From positions 1 through 34,672 of the forward strand of contig CANQSI010000003.1 of the NCBI GenBank assembly GCA_947626465.1: DNA of 34,672 nucleotides. The letters are read 5' to 3'. The notes beneath the pieces are model-generated. The model worked only from the letters and a program-made list of their open reading frames with translations, was not told the DNA's origin and ran no database searches. The stretch comes from an uncultured Atopobiaceae bacterium (GTDB taxonomy: Bacteria; Actinomycetota; Coriobacteriia; Coriobacteriales; Atopobiaceae). Made by a program: the position numbers and the translations under genes. Of the stretch, positions 16,472 to 25,150 are shown in pieces. Each line of letters begins with the position of its first letter. Within the stretch, counting starts at the first letter, position 1.

Positions 16472-18100
16472 TCAGGGGTTCAGGAGCTCGCGGGCGTGCG
16501 CGAGTGAGGCTTCCGTGGTGGAGCCTGCGAGCATGCGGGCGATCTCCGCCTCGCGCTCCCTGCCCGCCACCTCCACGAGATGCGTCTCGGGAATCCCCTC
16601 GGTATCCGCCTGCTCCTTGGTGACGACGTAATGGCGCTCGGCGAGGGCCGCCACCTGCGCGAGGTGCGTCACGCAGATCACCTGGCGATCCTTCGCGAGC
16701 GCGTGGAGCACCTTCGCGAGCGAGAGGGCCGCATGCCCGCCCACGCCCGCGTCTACCTCGTCGAACACGATCGTCTCGGCCGAGGAGCGCGCGTCCTCCA
16801 CCACCTTGATGGCAAGCATCACCCGCGAGACCTCGCCGCCCGACGCCACCTTCGCAAGCGGGCGCGGGCGCACGTTGGGGTTCGCCCGGTAGAGGAGCTC
16901 GGCAGTGGAGGGGCCCTGCGCGCTCCAGCGCCTTCGCTTGAGGCGCGCCGTGTTCACGAGCACCTCGGCGCCCTTCATCTCAAGGCCCTCGAGCTGGGCG
17001 TTCACCGCCTTCGTGAAGCGCGTGGCCACCTCCTCGCGCGCGGCGTCGAGCGCATCGGCCGCCTTCGCGAGAGCCGCCTCGGCGGCGCGTACCCCCTCGC
17101 GCGCCTTCGCGAGGAGCGCGCCCGAATCCCTCGACGCCTCGACGAGGGCGGCGGCACGCGCACGACGCTCGAGCACATCGGCGAGGGAGGGGCCATAGGC
17201 GCGCACGAGCCCTTGGAGCGCCGCCTGGCGCTCGCGCATGCGCTCGAGCTCCGCGGGATCCGCCTCCACCGCCTCCGCGCGGTCGCGCAGCGTCGACGCC
17301 ACGTCCTCCGCCTCGAAGAGGGCGCCTTCCAGCGCATCCGCCGCGCCTTTGAGCGAGGGATCGTGGGACTGTTGCACGCGAAGGGCGGAGACCGCAAGGG
17401 AGAGCCCATCGATGGCGCCCCCGTCGCCCGAGAGCGCGTGGCGCGCGCCCATGAGCGAGCTGAGCAGCTCATCGGCGTGTTCGGCGACCTTTAGGCGCGC
17501 GCGAAGCTCATCGAGCTCGCCTTCCTCGGGCGCCACCGCGTCGATGCGCGACAGCGTGAACGCGGCCTCGTCGAGCGCCTCGTGCGAGGCCTCTGCGAGG
17601 GACTTCGCCCTCGCGAGCTCGCGCTGCGCGGCCCGCGCAGCGGCAAAGGCCTCGTCCCACGCGGCCTTGGGCCCTTCGAGCGCGGGCGGATCGAAGCCAT
17701 CCACCAACGCGAGGTGGTTCGTCGGCGAGAGCAGGCGCTGGTGCTCATGCTGGCCGCAGAGGTCGATGGTCTCCCCGAGCCCCGCCGCAAGCTCAGCCAC
17801 CGTGGACATCTCGCCATCGATCGACACGCGCCCTCGCCCTGAGGCGCTGAGCGAGCGCACGACCACGTGGCCGTCCTCTGAGCCGTCGTCTGTGAAGATG
17901 CGCCCTGAGACCTCGAGCGCATGAGCCCCATCGCGCACCTGCGTGGCGGCGCCACGCTCCCCTGCGAGGAGCTTGAAGCCCTCCACGAGCGCGGTCTTGC
18001 CGCTTCCCGTCTCGCCCGTTATCACGCTGAGGTGCGCGCCCGGTGCGAGCTGCGCGCGGGCGATGAGGGCGAGGTTCTTGACCTGGATCTCGTCGATCAT
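16472..18100 (-). CDS. recN: DNA repair protein RecN
   Basis: MIDEIQVKNLALIARAQLAPGAHLSVITGETGSGKTALVEGFKLLAGERG; SGGEVSRVMLAIKVV; VFDEVDAGVGG. Confidence 0.95.
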   Translation of the reverse strand: MIDEIQVKNLALIARAQLAPGAHLSVITGETGSGKTALVEGFKLLAGERGAATQVRDGAHALEVSGRIFTDDGSEDGHVVVRSLSASGRGRVSIDGEMSTVAELAAGLGETIDLCGQHEHQRLLSPTNHLALVDGFDPPALEGPKAAWDEAFAAARAAQRELARAKSLAEASHEALDEAAFTLSRIDAVAPEEGELDELRARLKVAEHADELLSSLMGARHALSGDGGAIDGLSLAVSALRVQQSHDPSLKGAADALEGALFEAEDVASTLRDRAEAVEADPAELERMRERQAALQGLVRAYGPSLADVLERRARAAALVEASRDSGALLAKAREGVRAAEAALAKAADALDAAREEVATRFTKAVNAQLEGLEMKGAEVLVNTARLKRRRWSAQGPSTAELLYRANPNVRPRPLAKVASGGEVSRVMLAIKVVEDARSSAETIVFDEVDAGVGGHAALSLAKVLHALAKDRQVICVTHLAQVAALAERHYVVTKEQADTEGIPETHLVEVAGREREAEIARMLAGSTTEASLAHARELLNP

Positions 18101-18966
18101 CGCCGCGCTTCGCCCCTGGCCCCGGTCGAGCCATAGAAGACGCGCGACACCGACTGGTAGAACTCGCCAGTGTCCTCGGAGAGGAGCACGATATCGCCCA
18201 CACCGCGCCGGACGAGGATGCGGGAGGCCTGCGCGCCCTCCGCGGCGAGGCGCCCGTCGAGGAAGACGAGGCGCTCCACGGGGCGCTCCGGCGAGAGTTC
18301 GATCTCCACCACGTCGGACGCGGCGGTGAGGAAGGCGCGCGCGAGGATGGTGTGGGGCGCGATGGGCACGCACACCATGCCGGTGAAGCTCGGGGTCACG
18401 ATGGGGCCACCGGCGGAGAGCGCATAGCCCGTGCTCCCGGTGGCCGTGGCCACCACGAAGCCATCGGCGCGCAGGCGATCGATGGGCTCGCCGGAAACGG
18501 AGATGTCGAATTCGACGATGTCGCCCATGGCGCCGCGCGAGAGCGCCATCTCGTTCAGGCAGAAGAGGTCGTAGAGCGGGCCCGAATCCTCGAAGTAGAT
18601 GTCCACCGAGAGGGTGGAGCGCCGGGAGGCGTGGAGCTCTCCCGCAAGCGCGAGCCCCACCGTCTGGCAGATGTGCGAGGAATCGGCTCCCGTCAAAAAG
18701 CCGAGGTGGCCATAGGAGAGTCCGAGGATCGGCACCTCGGAGCAGCCCACGATCGAGGCGGCGCGAAGCAGCGTGCCGTCGCCTCCTAGCGAGACGACGA
18801 GGGCGAAGTCCTCGATGCGGGGAAGGCCCTTCTCGCCACGCGAGAGCTCGGGCGCCACCACGACCTCGACGCCTTCCGACTGAAGCCAGCGGGAGAGCTC
18901 GCGGGTGCCCTCCACCGCATCGGCGCGCGAGCGATTGGGAACGAGCATGACCTTCACGCTGTGCAC
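18097..18966 (-). CDS. nadK: NAD kinase
   Basis: SLGGDGTLLRAA, GLSYGHLGFLT, NEMALSRGAMGDIVEFDI, ATATGSTGYALSAGGPIV. Confidence 0.95.
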   Translation of the reverse strand: MHSVKVMLVPNRSRADAVEGTRELSRWLQSEGVEVVVAPELSRGEKGLPRIEDFALVVSLGGDGTLLRAASIVGCSEVPILGLSYGHLGFLTGADSSHICQTVGLALAGELHASRRSTLSVDIYFEDSGPLYDLFCLNEMALSRGAMGDIVEFDISVSGEPIDRLRADGFVVATATGSTGYALSAGGPIVTPSFTGMVCVPIAPHTILARAFLTAASDVVEIELSPERPVERLVFLDGRLAAEGAQASRILVRRGVGDIVLLSEDTGEFYQSVSRVFYGSTGARGEARR

Positions 18967-19072
18967 CCCTTCCCGAGCCCTCGGACCTCGTTGCCTATGC
19001 TACTCCGCCAAACGCGAGCACTCGAGGCCATTCGATGCGACGAGGGCGCGCGGAACGTGCCCCGAGCGTCGC

Positions 19073-19804
19073 TCAAGCGCCCCGCCTCGCCAAGAGGAGG
19101 TACTCCTGGTTTCCCTTCGCGCCCTTCACCGGCGAAGCCACCACATCTTCCACGGAAAGGCCGTGCTCGAGGAAGGCGTGGCCGGCATGCTCGATCGCCT
19201 CTTGGCGCACCCGCTCCTCGCGCACGACGCCACCTTCCCCCACTTCGCTCGGCGCAGCCTCGAATTGCGGCTTCACGAGGCAGAGGAGCATGCCGTTCGG
19301 CTTGAGGAGGTAGGCCACGAGACCGGCGAAGCTCGCGGCGGACGCGAAGGACACGTCCATCACCACGAGATCGTAGGCCCCCTCGCGTGCGGGATCCTCG
19401 GCGAGGGCGCGCGCATTCGTGCGCTCGAGGAGCTCGACACGGGGATCTTCGCGAAGCTCCCAGGCAAATTGCCCATAGGCCACGTCGACGGCGCTCACGC
19501 GCGCGGCACCCGCCTTCAGGAGGCAGTCGGTGAAGCCTCCCGTCGATGCCCCGATGTCCGCACAGACGAACCCATGGACATCGAGCTCGAAGGCGCGAAG
19601 GGCGCCTTCGAGCTTGAGGCCGCCTCGTGATACGTAGGGCTTCATCGCCCTCACGTGCAAGGGGGAATCAGGGCAAACGCGTTGGACGGGCGATTGGAAG
19701 CGCTCCGAGGCACCGGACACCTCGCCCGCGAGGATCATGCGTCGCGCGGCATCGACGCTTGGTGCAAGTCCACGCCGAACCAGCTCTTCGTCGAGGCGCG
19801 CCAC
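19073..19804 (-). CDS. tlyA: TlyA family rRNA 2'-O-methyltransferase (S4 plus FtsJ-like)
   Basis: RLDEELVRRGLAPSVDAARRMILAGEV; YVSRGGLKLEGALRAF; CADIGASTGGFTDCLLKAGA; LVKPQFEA. Confidence 0.93.
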   Translation of the reverse strand: MARLDEELVRRGLAPSVDAARRMILAGEVSGASERFQSPVQRVCPDSPLHVRAMKPYVSRGGLKLEGALRAFELDVHGFVCADIGASTGGFTDCLLKAGAARVSAVDVAYGQFAWELREDPRVELLERTNARALAEDPAREGAYDLVVMDVSFASAASFAGLVAYLLKPNGMLLCLVKPQFEAAPSEVGEGGVVREERVRQEAIEHAGHAFLEHGLSVEDVVASPVKGAKGNQEYLLLARRGA

Positions 19805-19809
19805 GGGAG

Positions 19810-20136
19810 CTACGAGGCGTCTTCGTTGGATTCGGGGTCGTCTACCTCGACTTCCTCAAAAGTCTCAACCTCATCTTGAGACTTTTCCTCAACCGTGGCT
19901 TCAGGGTTTTCCTCCCCCTGCGCCTCAGCGAGCGCTTCTTGCTCGGCCGCGGTGAAGGTGGGGTCCTCGACGATGTCGGTGGCCCGGAGCCCGAGGGCTA
20001 TCCCCTCTTCGAGGAGATCGAGCGACTGCTCGATCGTGATGTCCTTCGCCTTCACGTCCGAAACGAGCGTCGTGAGGCGATCCATCAGCTCATCGAAGTC
20101 GGTATAGGTGGAGGCGTCACGCGTCGTGGCCATCAC
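19810..20136 (-). CDS. xseB: Exodeoxyribonuclease VII small subunit-like protein with acidic C-terminal extension
   Basis: FDELMDRLTTLVSDVKAKDITIEQSLDLLEEGIALG matches the XseB fold pattern; tail EENPEATVEEKSQDEVETFEEVEVDD. Confidence 0.75.
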   Translation of the reverse strand: MMATTRDASTYTDFDELMDRLTTLVSDVKAKDITIEQSLDLLEEGIALGLRATDIVEDPTFTAAEQEALAEAQGEENPEATVEEKSQDEVETFEEVEVDDPESNEDAS

Positions 20137-20705
20137 TTCCCGCCCTTCTCAGCCTCATCCCGCACGTCCACGTCCGCGGACTTCCCCTCGCTCCGATCGA
20201 GGGCATCAGTGGGTTCGGGGCCTTCCTGGGCACGCGCGAAGGATCCGAGGATGCCGTTCACGAAACGATGGGAATCCTCGCCGCCGAGCGCCTTGGCGAG
20301 GAGCACCGCCTCGCTCACGCACACCGAATCGTCCACTTCGTCCTCATAGATCATCTCGTAGAGGGCCACGCGCAGCACGTTCTTGTCCACCGGGGTGATC
20401 CTCGAGAAATCCCACGCGATGGAGCGCCCGGAAATCTCCGAATCGAGCTCTCCTTGATGCGCCTTCACGCCGAGGACAAGCTTGCGGGCGTAGGGTCGAA
20501 TCGGGCCCGTGGTGACGAGGTTCTCTTTCCTGCCCTCATCAGAGGCCACCACGTCATCGCTCACCACGTAGACGTCCTCGAGCACCGCCGGGACGCTTCG
20601 CCTGGTGGCCTCCGCCTGGAAGAGTAGCTGCAGCGCCTGGAGGCGATCGAGCGTGCGGCCGTAGAAGGCCGACGCCGCCTTAGGCTTTGGGGAAGACGAG
20701 CTCAT
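20133..20705 (-). CDS. nusB: Transcription antitermination protein NusB
   Basis: RLQALQLLFQAEA...DSEISGRSIAWDFSRITPVDKNVLRVALYEMIY...DDSVCVSEAVLLAKALGGEDSHRFVNGILG. Confidence 0.92.
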   Translation of the reverse strand: MSSSSPKPKAASAFYGRTLDRLQALQLLFQAEATRRSVPAVLEDVYVVSDDVVASDEGRKENLVTTGPIRPYARKLVLGVKAHQGELDSEISGRSIAWDFSRITPVDKNVLRVALYEMIYEDEVDDSVCVSEAVLLAKALGGEDSHRFVNGILGSFARAQEGPEPTDALDRSEGKSADVDVRDEAEKGGK

Positions 20706-21039
20706 CAATGGCCACATTCACGGCGCCCACCTCAACGCCGGCTTGGCTCTGGAGGATCTCCGCGACGTCCTCGCGCACTTGCTGGGCAAGCTGCGTGAAG
20801 GGATAGCCGAAGAAGACGGCGATGGGCAGCGTGACCTCGAGCTTGCCATCAACGACCTCAGCCCTGACCGTATCCTTCTCCACCGTCGGCTTCGAGGTGA
20901 TGAGGGAGAGGAGGTTCGTGGCCACGTTGTGGCCGTTCACGTAGGCAACACCCTCCACACGCTCGGCGGCGGTGGTGACGAGCGTGGCAATCACGTTCGT
21001 GGAAATCGTCACACCCGAGACGGTGACCGAATCGCTCAT
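20680..21039 (-). CDS. Asp23/Gls24 family envelope stress response protein
   Basis: ISTNVIATLVTTAAERVEGVAYVNG...VDGKLEVTLPIAVFFGYPFTQLAQQVREDVAEILQSQAGVEVGAVNVAIDELVF. Confidence 0.88.
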   Translation of the reverse strand: MSDSVTVSGVTISTNVIATLVTTAAERVEGVAYVNGHNVATNLLSLITSKPTVEKDTVRAEVVDGKLEVTLPIAVFFGYPFTQLAQQVREDVAEILQSQAGVEVGAVNVAIDELVFPKA

Positions 21040-21070
21040 GGCAATCCTTCCCCTTGGAACCTAGCGGTAT

Positions 21071-21634
21071 CTATACCCGCGAGACGAACTTGCCATCGCG
21101 CGTGTCGACCTTGATGCGCTCGCCGACGTTGAGGTAGAGCGGCACCTGCACCACCGCACCGGTGGAGATGGTCGCGGGCTTCGTGCCGCCGGAGACGGTG
21201 TCGCCCTTGAGGCCGGGATCGGTCTCCACGACCTCCGCCTCGATGAACATGGGCGGGGTCACGCCGATGATCTGGTCGTCGGCGTATTGGATCTGCACGA
21301 CATCGTTCTCGAGCAGCCACTTCGCATTGTCGCCGATGTAGTCCGCGGAGAGCGGGAGCTGCTCGTAGGTCTCGTTGTCCATGAAGTAGTAGTCCTGGCC
21401 ATCGTTGTAGAGGTACTGGTACTCGCGAGTGGTGAGGTTCACGCTCTCGAACTTCGTGCCCGCGTTCACGGTGTAGTCCACCACACGGCCGCTCTGGAGG
21501 TCGCGCACCTTGTAGCGCACGAACGCCCCGCCCTTACCGGGCTTCACATGCTGGAACTCGACGAGGACAGCGGGCTTGTCCTTGATGAGGAGGCCCATGC
21601 CGTTGCGGAAATCTGCCGTGGAGATGGTGGCCAC
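21071..21634 (-). CDS. efp: Translation elongation factor P
   Basis: STADFRNGMGLLIKDKPAVLVEFQHVKPGKGGAFVRYKVRDLQSGRVVDYT; GTG start with SD AAAGGA. Confidence 0.97.
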   Translation of the reverse strand: MATISTADFRNGMGLLIKDKPAVLVEFQHVKPGKGGAFVRYKVRDLQSGRVVDYTVNAGTKFESVNLTTREYQYLYNDGQDYYFMDNETYEQLPLSADYIGDNAKWLLENDVVQIQYADDQIIGVTPPMFIEAEVVETDPGLKGDTVSGGTKPATISTGAVVQVPLYLNVGERIKVDTRDGKFVSRV

Positions 21635-21754
21635 AATGCATCCTTTCGAAAAGCCGGCGGCACGTGCACGACGAATGCCCGGCGCCGGCCGGGGTTCCTT
21701 CAGGTAACGAGAAGAGTATAGGGCACGCCCCTTGCGAGAGCGTCCGAGCGCGAG

Positions 21755-22159
21755 CTATGCGTCGAGCTTGGTGGGCTTGATGCGCACGCCCTTGCGGCCC
21801 TCGTCGGCCACCACACGCGCCAGATCGGCCGCCGTGGCCTTCGTGCGACGCTCGGTGTAGGCCACGATGAGCATCGGCAGGTTGAGGCCGGTTACCGCGA
21901 CCCAGCCCTCGCGCTCCTCCACGAGCGAGCCCACCTGGTTGAACGGCGTACCACCCCAGAGATCGACGAGGAACAGGACTTCGTCGCTTGTCTCGAGGCT
22001 CTTGATGGCGCCTTCGAGTGCGCTGCGGAAATCGTCCGGGCCCATATCCGGGTCGAGCGTCGCGAAGGCAACGTTTCGCTGCGCTCCGAGCACCATCGCC
22101 GCAGATTCGACCATGGCCTCCGCTACCCGTCCGTGACTCACCACGACAATACCGACCAT
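21755..22159 (-). CDS. PTS mannose-type EIIA domain protein
   Basis: MVGIVVVSHGRVAEAMVESAAMVLG...LFLVDLWGGTPFNQV; SD GGGAGG upstream of ATG 22159. Confidence 0.9.
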   Translation of the reverse strand: MVGIVVVSHGRVAEAMVESAAMVLGAQRNVAFATLDPDMGPDDFRSALEGAIKSLETSDEVLFLVDLWGGTPFNQVGSLVEEREGWVAVTGLNLPMLIVAYTERRTKATAADLARVVADEGRKGVRIKPTKLDA

Positions 22160-22193
22160 CTGCCACCTCCCGGGATTCGGGCGATAGGGAGTG

Positions 22194-22244
22194 TCGCCCA
22201 CGCCGTAAGTCTAGCGCGCAAGACGCACGGCCTCGCGTGGGCGA
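22194..22244. repeat. Long nested imperfect hairpin in the EIIA-Man leader
   Basis: TCGCCCACGC/GCGTGGGCGA perfect 10-bp arms; alternative nested pairing TCGCCCAC-GCCGT-GTCT with AGAC-ACGGC-GTGGGCGA. Confidence 0.8.
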
Positions 22245-22277
22245 GCGATCTAGTGAACCGTGGCGAGCGGGCGTTTC

Positions 22278-23396
22278 CTAGCAGTCGATCACCACGAGGT
22301 CGTGGGGCGAAGTCGCAAAGGGCTCGAAGCCGCGCTCGGTGACCACGCCGGTGTCCTCGAGGCGAATGCCGAACTTGCCGGGCAGGTACACGCCGGGCTC
22401 GATCGTCACCACCGACCCCGCCGGCACGGGCTTATCCCAGCGCGGGCTGAACGACGGCTCCTCGTGGATCTCCACGCCCACGCCGTGGCCGAGGCCGTGG
22501 TTGAAGTACGCGCCGAGGCCCGCGTCATCGATGACGCCCTTCGCCACGTCGTGGATGTCCTTGCCGTTCACGTCGGGCTTCACGGCCGCCGCGGCGTCCT
22601 CGTGGGCACGCTGCACCACGGCGTACGCCTCGCGAATCTCGGCCGGCGGCTCGCCGAGCGCGACGGTGCGCGTCATGTCGGCGTGGTAGCCCTTCACCGC
22701 GGCACCGTAGTCCATGAGCACGAGCTCGCCCTTCTTGGCCGTACGCTCGCCGGGCTTCGCGTGGGGGTTCGCGGCGTTCGGGCCGCAGGCGACGATGGAG
22801 CCGAAGGAGAGCGCGTCGGCTCCGTGCGCGAGCATGTAGTGCTCGAGCTCGGCGCGGATCTCGAGTTCCGTCATGCCTGGCTTGATGAACTCCACCATGT
22901 GGGCGAATGCGGCGTCGGTGATGGCCTGCGCCTCGCGGAGGAGCTCGAGCTCGCCTTCGTCCTTCACCATGCGAAGACCCTGCTCGTCGCCGTGGAGACG
23001 CGGCCAGAGGCACGCGACGCACGCCTGGTCCACCTCATGGAGGAGCTCGTCGTAGAAGCCGAGCTCGAGGGTGTCCTCCACCGCCACCGTGTTGGCGCGG
23101 CCGTGGAGGATGCGCTGGGCCACCCAAGCGGGATGGCCGACGTTCTCGCGATCGATTCGCCACGCCTCGGTATCGGCCACATGCTCCTTGAACGCCTCGT
23201 CATAGCGCGAATCCGTGTGGAGCCAGAGCCCCTCGCCATCGATGTAGATCGTGTGCGAACGCTCGTCGTCGAGCACGTTCGCCGCTCCGGTGAGCCAGCG
23301 AATGGTGGCGAGGTCGCGGATCACGCACGCGTCGTAGCCTCGCTCGTCCATGAGCTCGCGAAGGGCGGCAACGCGACGTTGGGTGTTTTCGGGCAT
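22278..23396 (-). CDS. M24 family Xaa-Pro aminopeptidase/dipeptidase
   Basis: VLMDYGAAVKGYHADMTRTV, FNHGLGHGVGVEIHEEPSF, VVTIEPGVYLPGKFGIRLEDTGVVTERG. Confidence 0.93.
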   Translation of the reverse strand: MPENTQRRVAALRELMDERGYDACVIRDLATIRWLTGAANVLDDERSHTIYIDGEGLWLHTDSRYDEAFKEHVADTEAWRIDRENVGHPAWVAQRILHGRANTVAVEDTLELGFYDELLHEVDQACVACLWPRLHGDEQGLRMVKDEGELELLREAQAITDAAFAHMVEFIKPGMTELEIRAELEHYMLAHGADALSFGSIVACGPNAANPHAKPGERTAKKGELVLMDYGAAVKGYHADMTRTVALGEPPAEIREAYAVVQRAHEDAAAAVKPDVNGKDIHDVAKGVIDDAGLGAYFNHGLGHGVGVEIHEEPSFSPRWDKPVPAGSVVTIEPGVYLPGKFGIRLEDTGVVTERGFEPFATSPHDLVVIDC

Positions 23397-23406
23397 GGGT
23401 TCTCCT

Positions 23407-24582
23407 CTACGCGTTCTCGGGGTTTTCCACATCTTTCGGAGCGCCGAGTACCGGCTCGGGCTTTGGCCTGCGCGCTTGGCAGAAGGCCGCGAGGTTCTGG
23501 GCGAGGATCTCGTCGTCCACCGGTTCCGGAAGCGCACGGCCCACGGCACGCGGCAATACGAACATCCTGCGGTTCGTGAGCTTGGCGGTTTCCTCTTTCA
23601 GGGCACGGGAGAGCTCATCGGGCGTGAGCGAGCAGCTGACCTCCCCGAGTCCGAAGCGCGCAAGGAGCGCATCGAGCGCAAAGACCACATCAGGATCGAG
23701 CCCGGAGAGCTGCCATGCCAAGCGCGCCTCGAAGCGGAGGCCCTCTGCGAGGTAAACGCCGAAGGAATGGGCCTCGCCGAGGCAGGCGGCGAGCGCGCGG
23801 GCAAGCGGAAGGCCGATGTCGAGCGAGCGCCTCGCTCCCGCGAGCGTCGACGAGGCGAGCCGTCCGCGCGCGCGTGCCGTCTCGATTGCCTGCGAGATGA
23901 GGCCCATCGTGTCGCCTGGCGAGAGGGTCTCGGAGCTCGTGACCACGAGGTCGAAGGCCTTGGGAGATTCGACGAAGGCCGACTGCACCATGAGGGCACA
24001 CGCGTTTTCGAGGGTCCGCTCATCGCCTCCCTCGGCGATGAGCACGGGGTCGGCGAGGAGCGCGGAAAACGCGGGCGGGCAGTGGATGATCCCCTTGGTG
24101 GCCCCTGCGGAGAGGCTATGGGGGGTGCAGGAGGCGAGGATGAGCGCCTCGAGCGTGGTGGGGAGCCCCACGCACGCGGCTTTGCTTCCCCAGTTTCCCG
24201 CCACCCACGAGGCGAGCGAGAGCGCCTCCATGCCGCCTATGGCCACGATGCCGTCGTCGGGCGTGAGGCCGCGGCCGGCAAGCTCGTCGGCCACGTCGAG
24301 CGCGGCGGAAAGGGAGAGCGCCTCCCAGCCGGAGGGGAGCGCTACGTCGAAGGTGCGAAATCCACTGCTCGTGATGAGCCGGCGCACCTCCTCCGCGCGC
24401 GTCGCGGAGACGCCCTCCTCCACGAGGAGGGCGGCGAGGCGGGGCTTCCCCACGGAAGAGGCGAGCTCAGAGCCCGCGCGCTCGCGAATATCGGGAGCGG
24501 CGAGGATGACGCAGCGATTTCCGGCCACGGAGATGGCCTGGCGAAGAGGTGAGGCGATCGTCGTCTCGGGCACGTTGTCCAC
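23407..24582 (-). CDS. 3-dehydroquinate synthase-like protein, probably catalytically inactive
   Basis: Global AroB-like pattern (LPSGWEALSLSAALDVADELAGRGLTPDDGIVAIGG...VGLPTTLEALI...LDIGLPLARALAACLG...) but consensus GGGV.GD, GGKT.VN, EV.KYG and GHT.GHA motifs are not retained; AGGAGG SD before GTG 24582. Confidence 0.72.
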   Translation of the reverse strand: MDNVPETTIASPLRQAISVAGNRCVILAAPDIRERAGSELASSVGKPRLAALLVEEGVSATRAEEVRRLITSSGFRTFDVALPSGWEALSLSAALDVADELAGRGLTPDDGIVAIGGMEALSLASWVAGNWGSKAACVGLPTTLEALILASCTPHSLSAGATKGIIHCPPAFSALLADPVLIAEGGDERTLENACALMVQSAFVESPKAFDLVVTSSETLSPGDTMGLISQAIETARARGRLASSTLAGARRSLDIGLPLARALAACLGEAHSFGVYLAEGLRFEARLAWQLSGLDPDVVFALDALLARFGLGEVSCSLTPDELSRALKEETAKLTNRRMFVLPRAVGRALPEPVDDEILAQNLAAFCQARRPKPEPVLGAPKDVENPENA

Positions 24583-24670
24583 TCCACGCCTCCTCTCGCA
24601 TACGATTCCAACCTCTTCATCCTACAGAATCGCACGTTCGCGCGGGATGCCGAGCTCCCCTGCCGCGTCC

Positions 24671-25147
24671 TCAGGGCCATGGGGGAAGCGCGACGAGGAT
24701 CGCGAGCGCCACGCACCATCCGCTCACCCAGGGCCCGAGGGCGAAGGTGGATTGGCGGCGAAGCTTCGCCACGACGGCCCCCGAGCCGCACCCGAGGGCG
24801 AAACCCCACACTCCGAGCAAGCCAAGGGCAAGCGTCCAGCAAAAGGCGAGCTTCGCATCGCCAAACCCGAGGCCCGGCTCCGCTCCCCTCCCCCTTCTCC
24901 AGCTCTCGAGGCCCACGAGGAGCGCGCAGGCCACGACCGCGAGGAGGCCGCACATCCACGGGGCGTCGATGCGCGCATCGAGCGCCGCCTCCCACGCAAA
25001 CGCGGCAAGCCACGCCCCGCCGAGGAGCCTCACGCCTTGCATCGCGAGCGCCGAGAGCGCCATGGCGAGCAAGAGGGCATTTGGCAACACCCGCTTCTTC
25101 GCGTCCACGTAGGATGCGAGCACGGCGAAGGCGCACACGAGCGCCAT
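24671..25147 (-). CDS. A24-type prepilin peptidase catalytic domain protein
   Basis: Multi-TM protein with ASYVDAKKRVLPN and GLGFGDAKL (two conserved Asp motifs). Confidence 0.82.
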   Translation of the reverse strand: MALVCAFAVLASYVDAKKRVLPNALLLAMALSALAMQGVRLLGGAWLAAFAWEAALDARIDAPWMCGLLAVVACALLVGLESWRRGRGAEPGLGFGDAKLAFCWTLALGLLGVWGFALGCGSGAVVAKLRRQSTFALGPWVSGWCVALAILVALPPWP

Positions 25148-25150
25148 GGC

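Noticed and set aside
21679-21720. GC palindrome CCGGCGCCGG and TATACT (-10-like) upstream of efp as a promoter/regulator
   Set aside because: No matching -35 and short GC palindromes are expected at this base composition; insufficient evidence.
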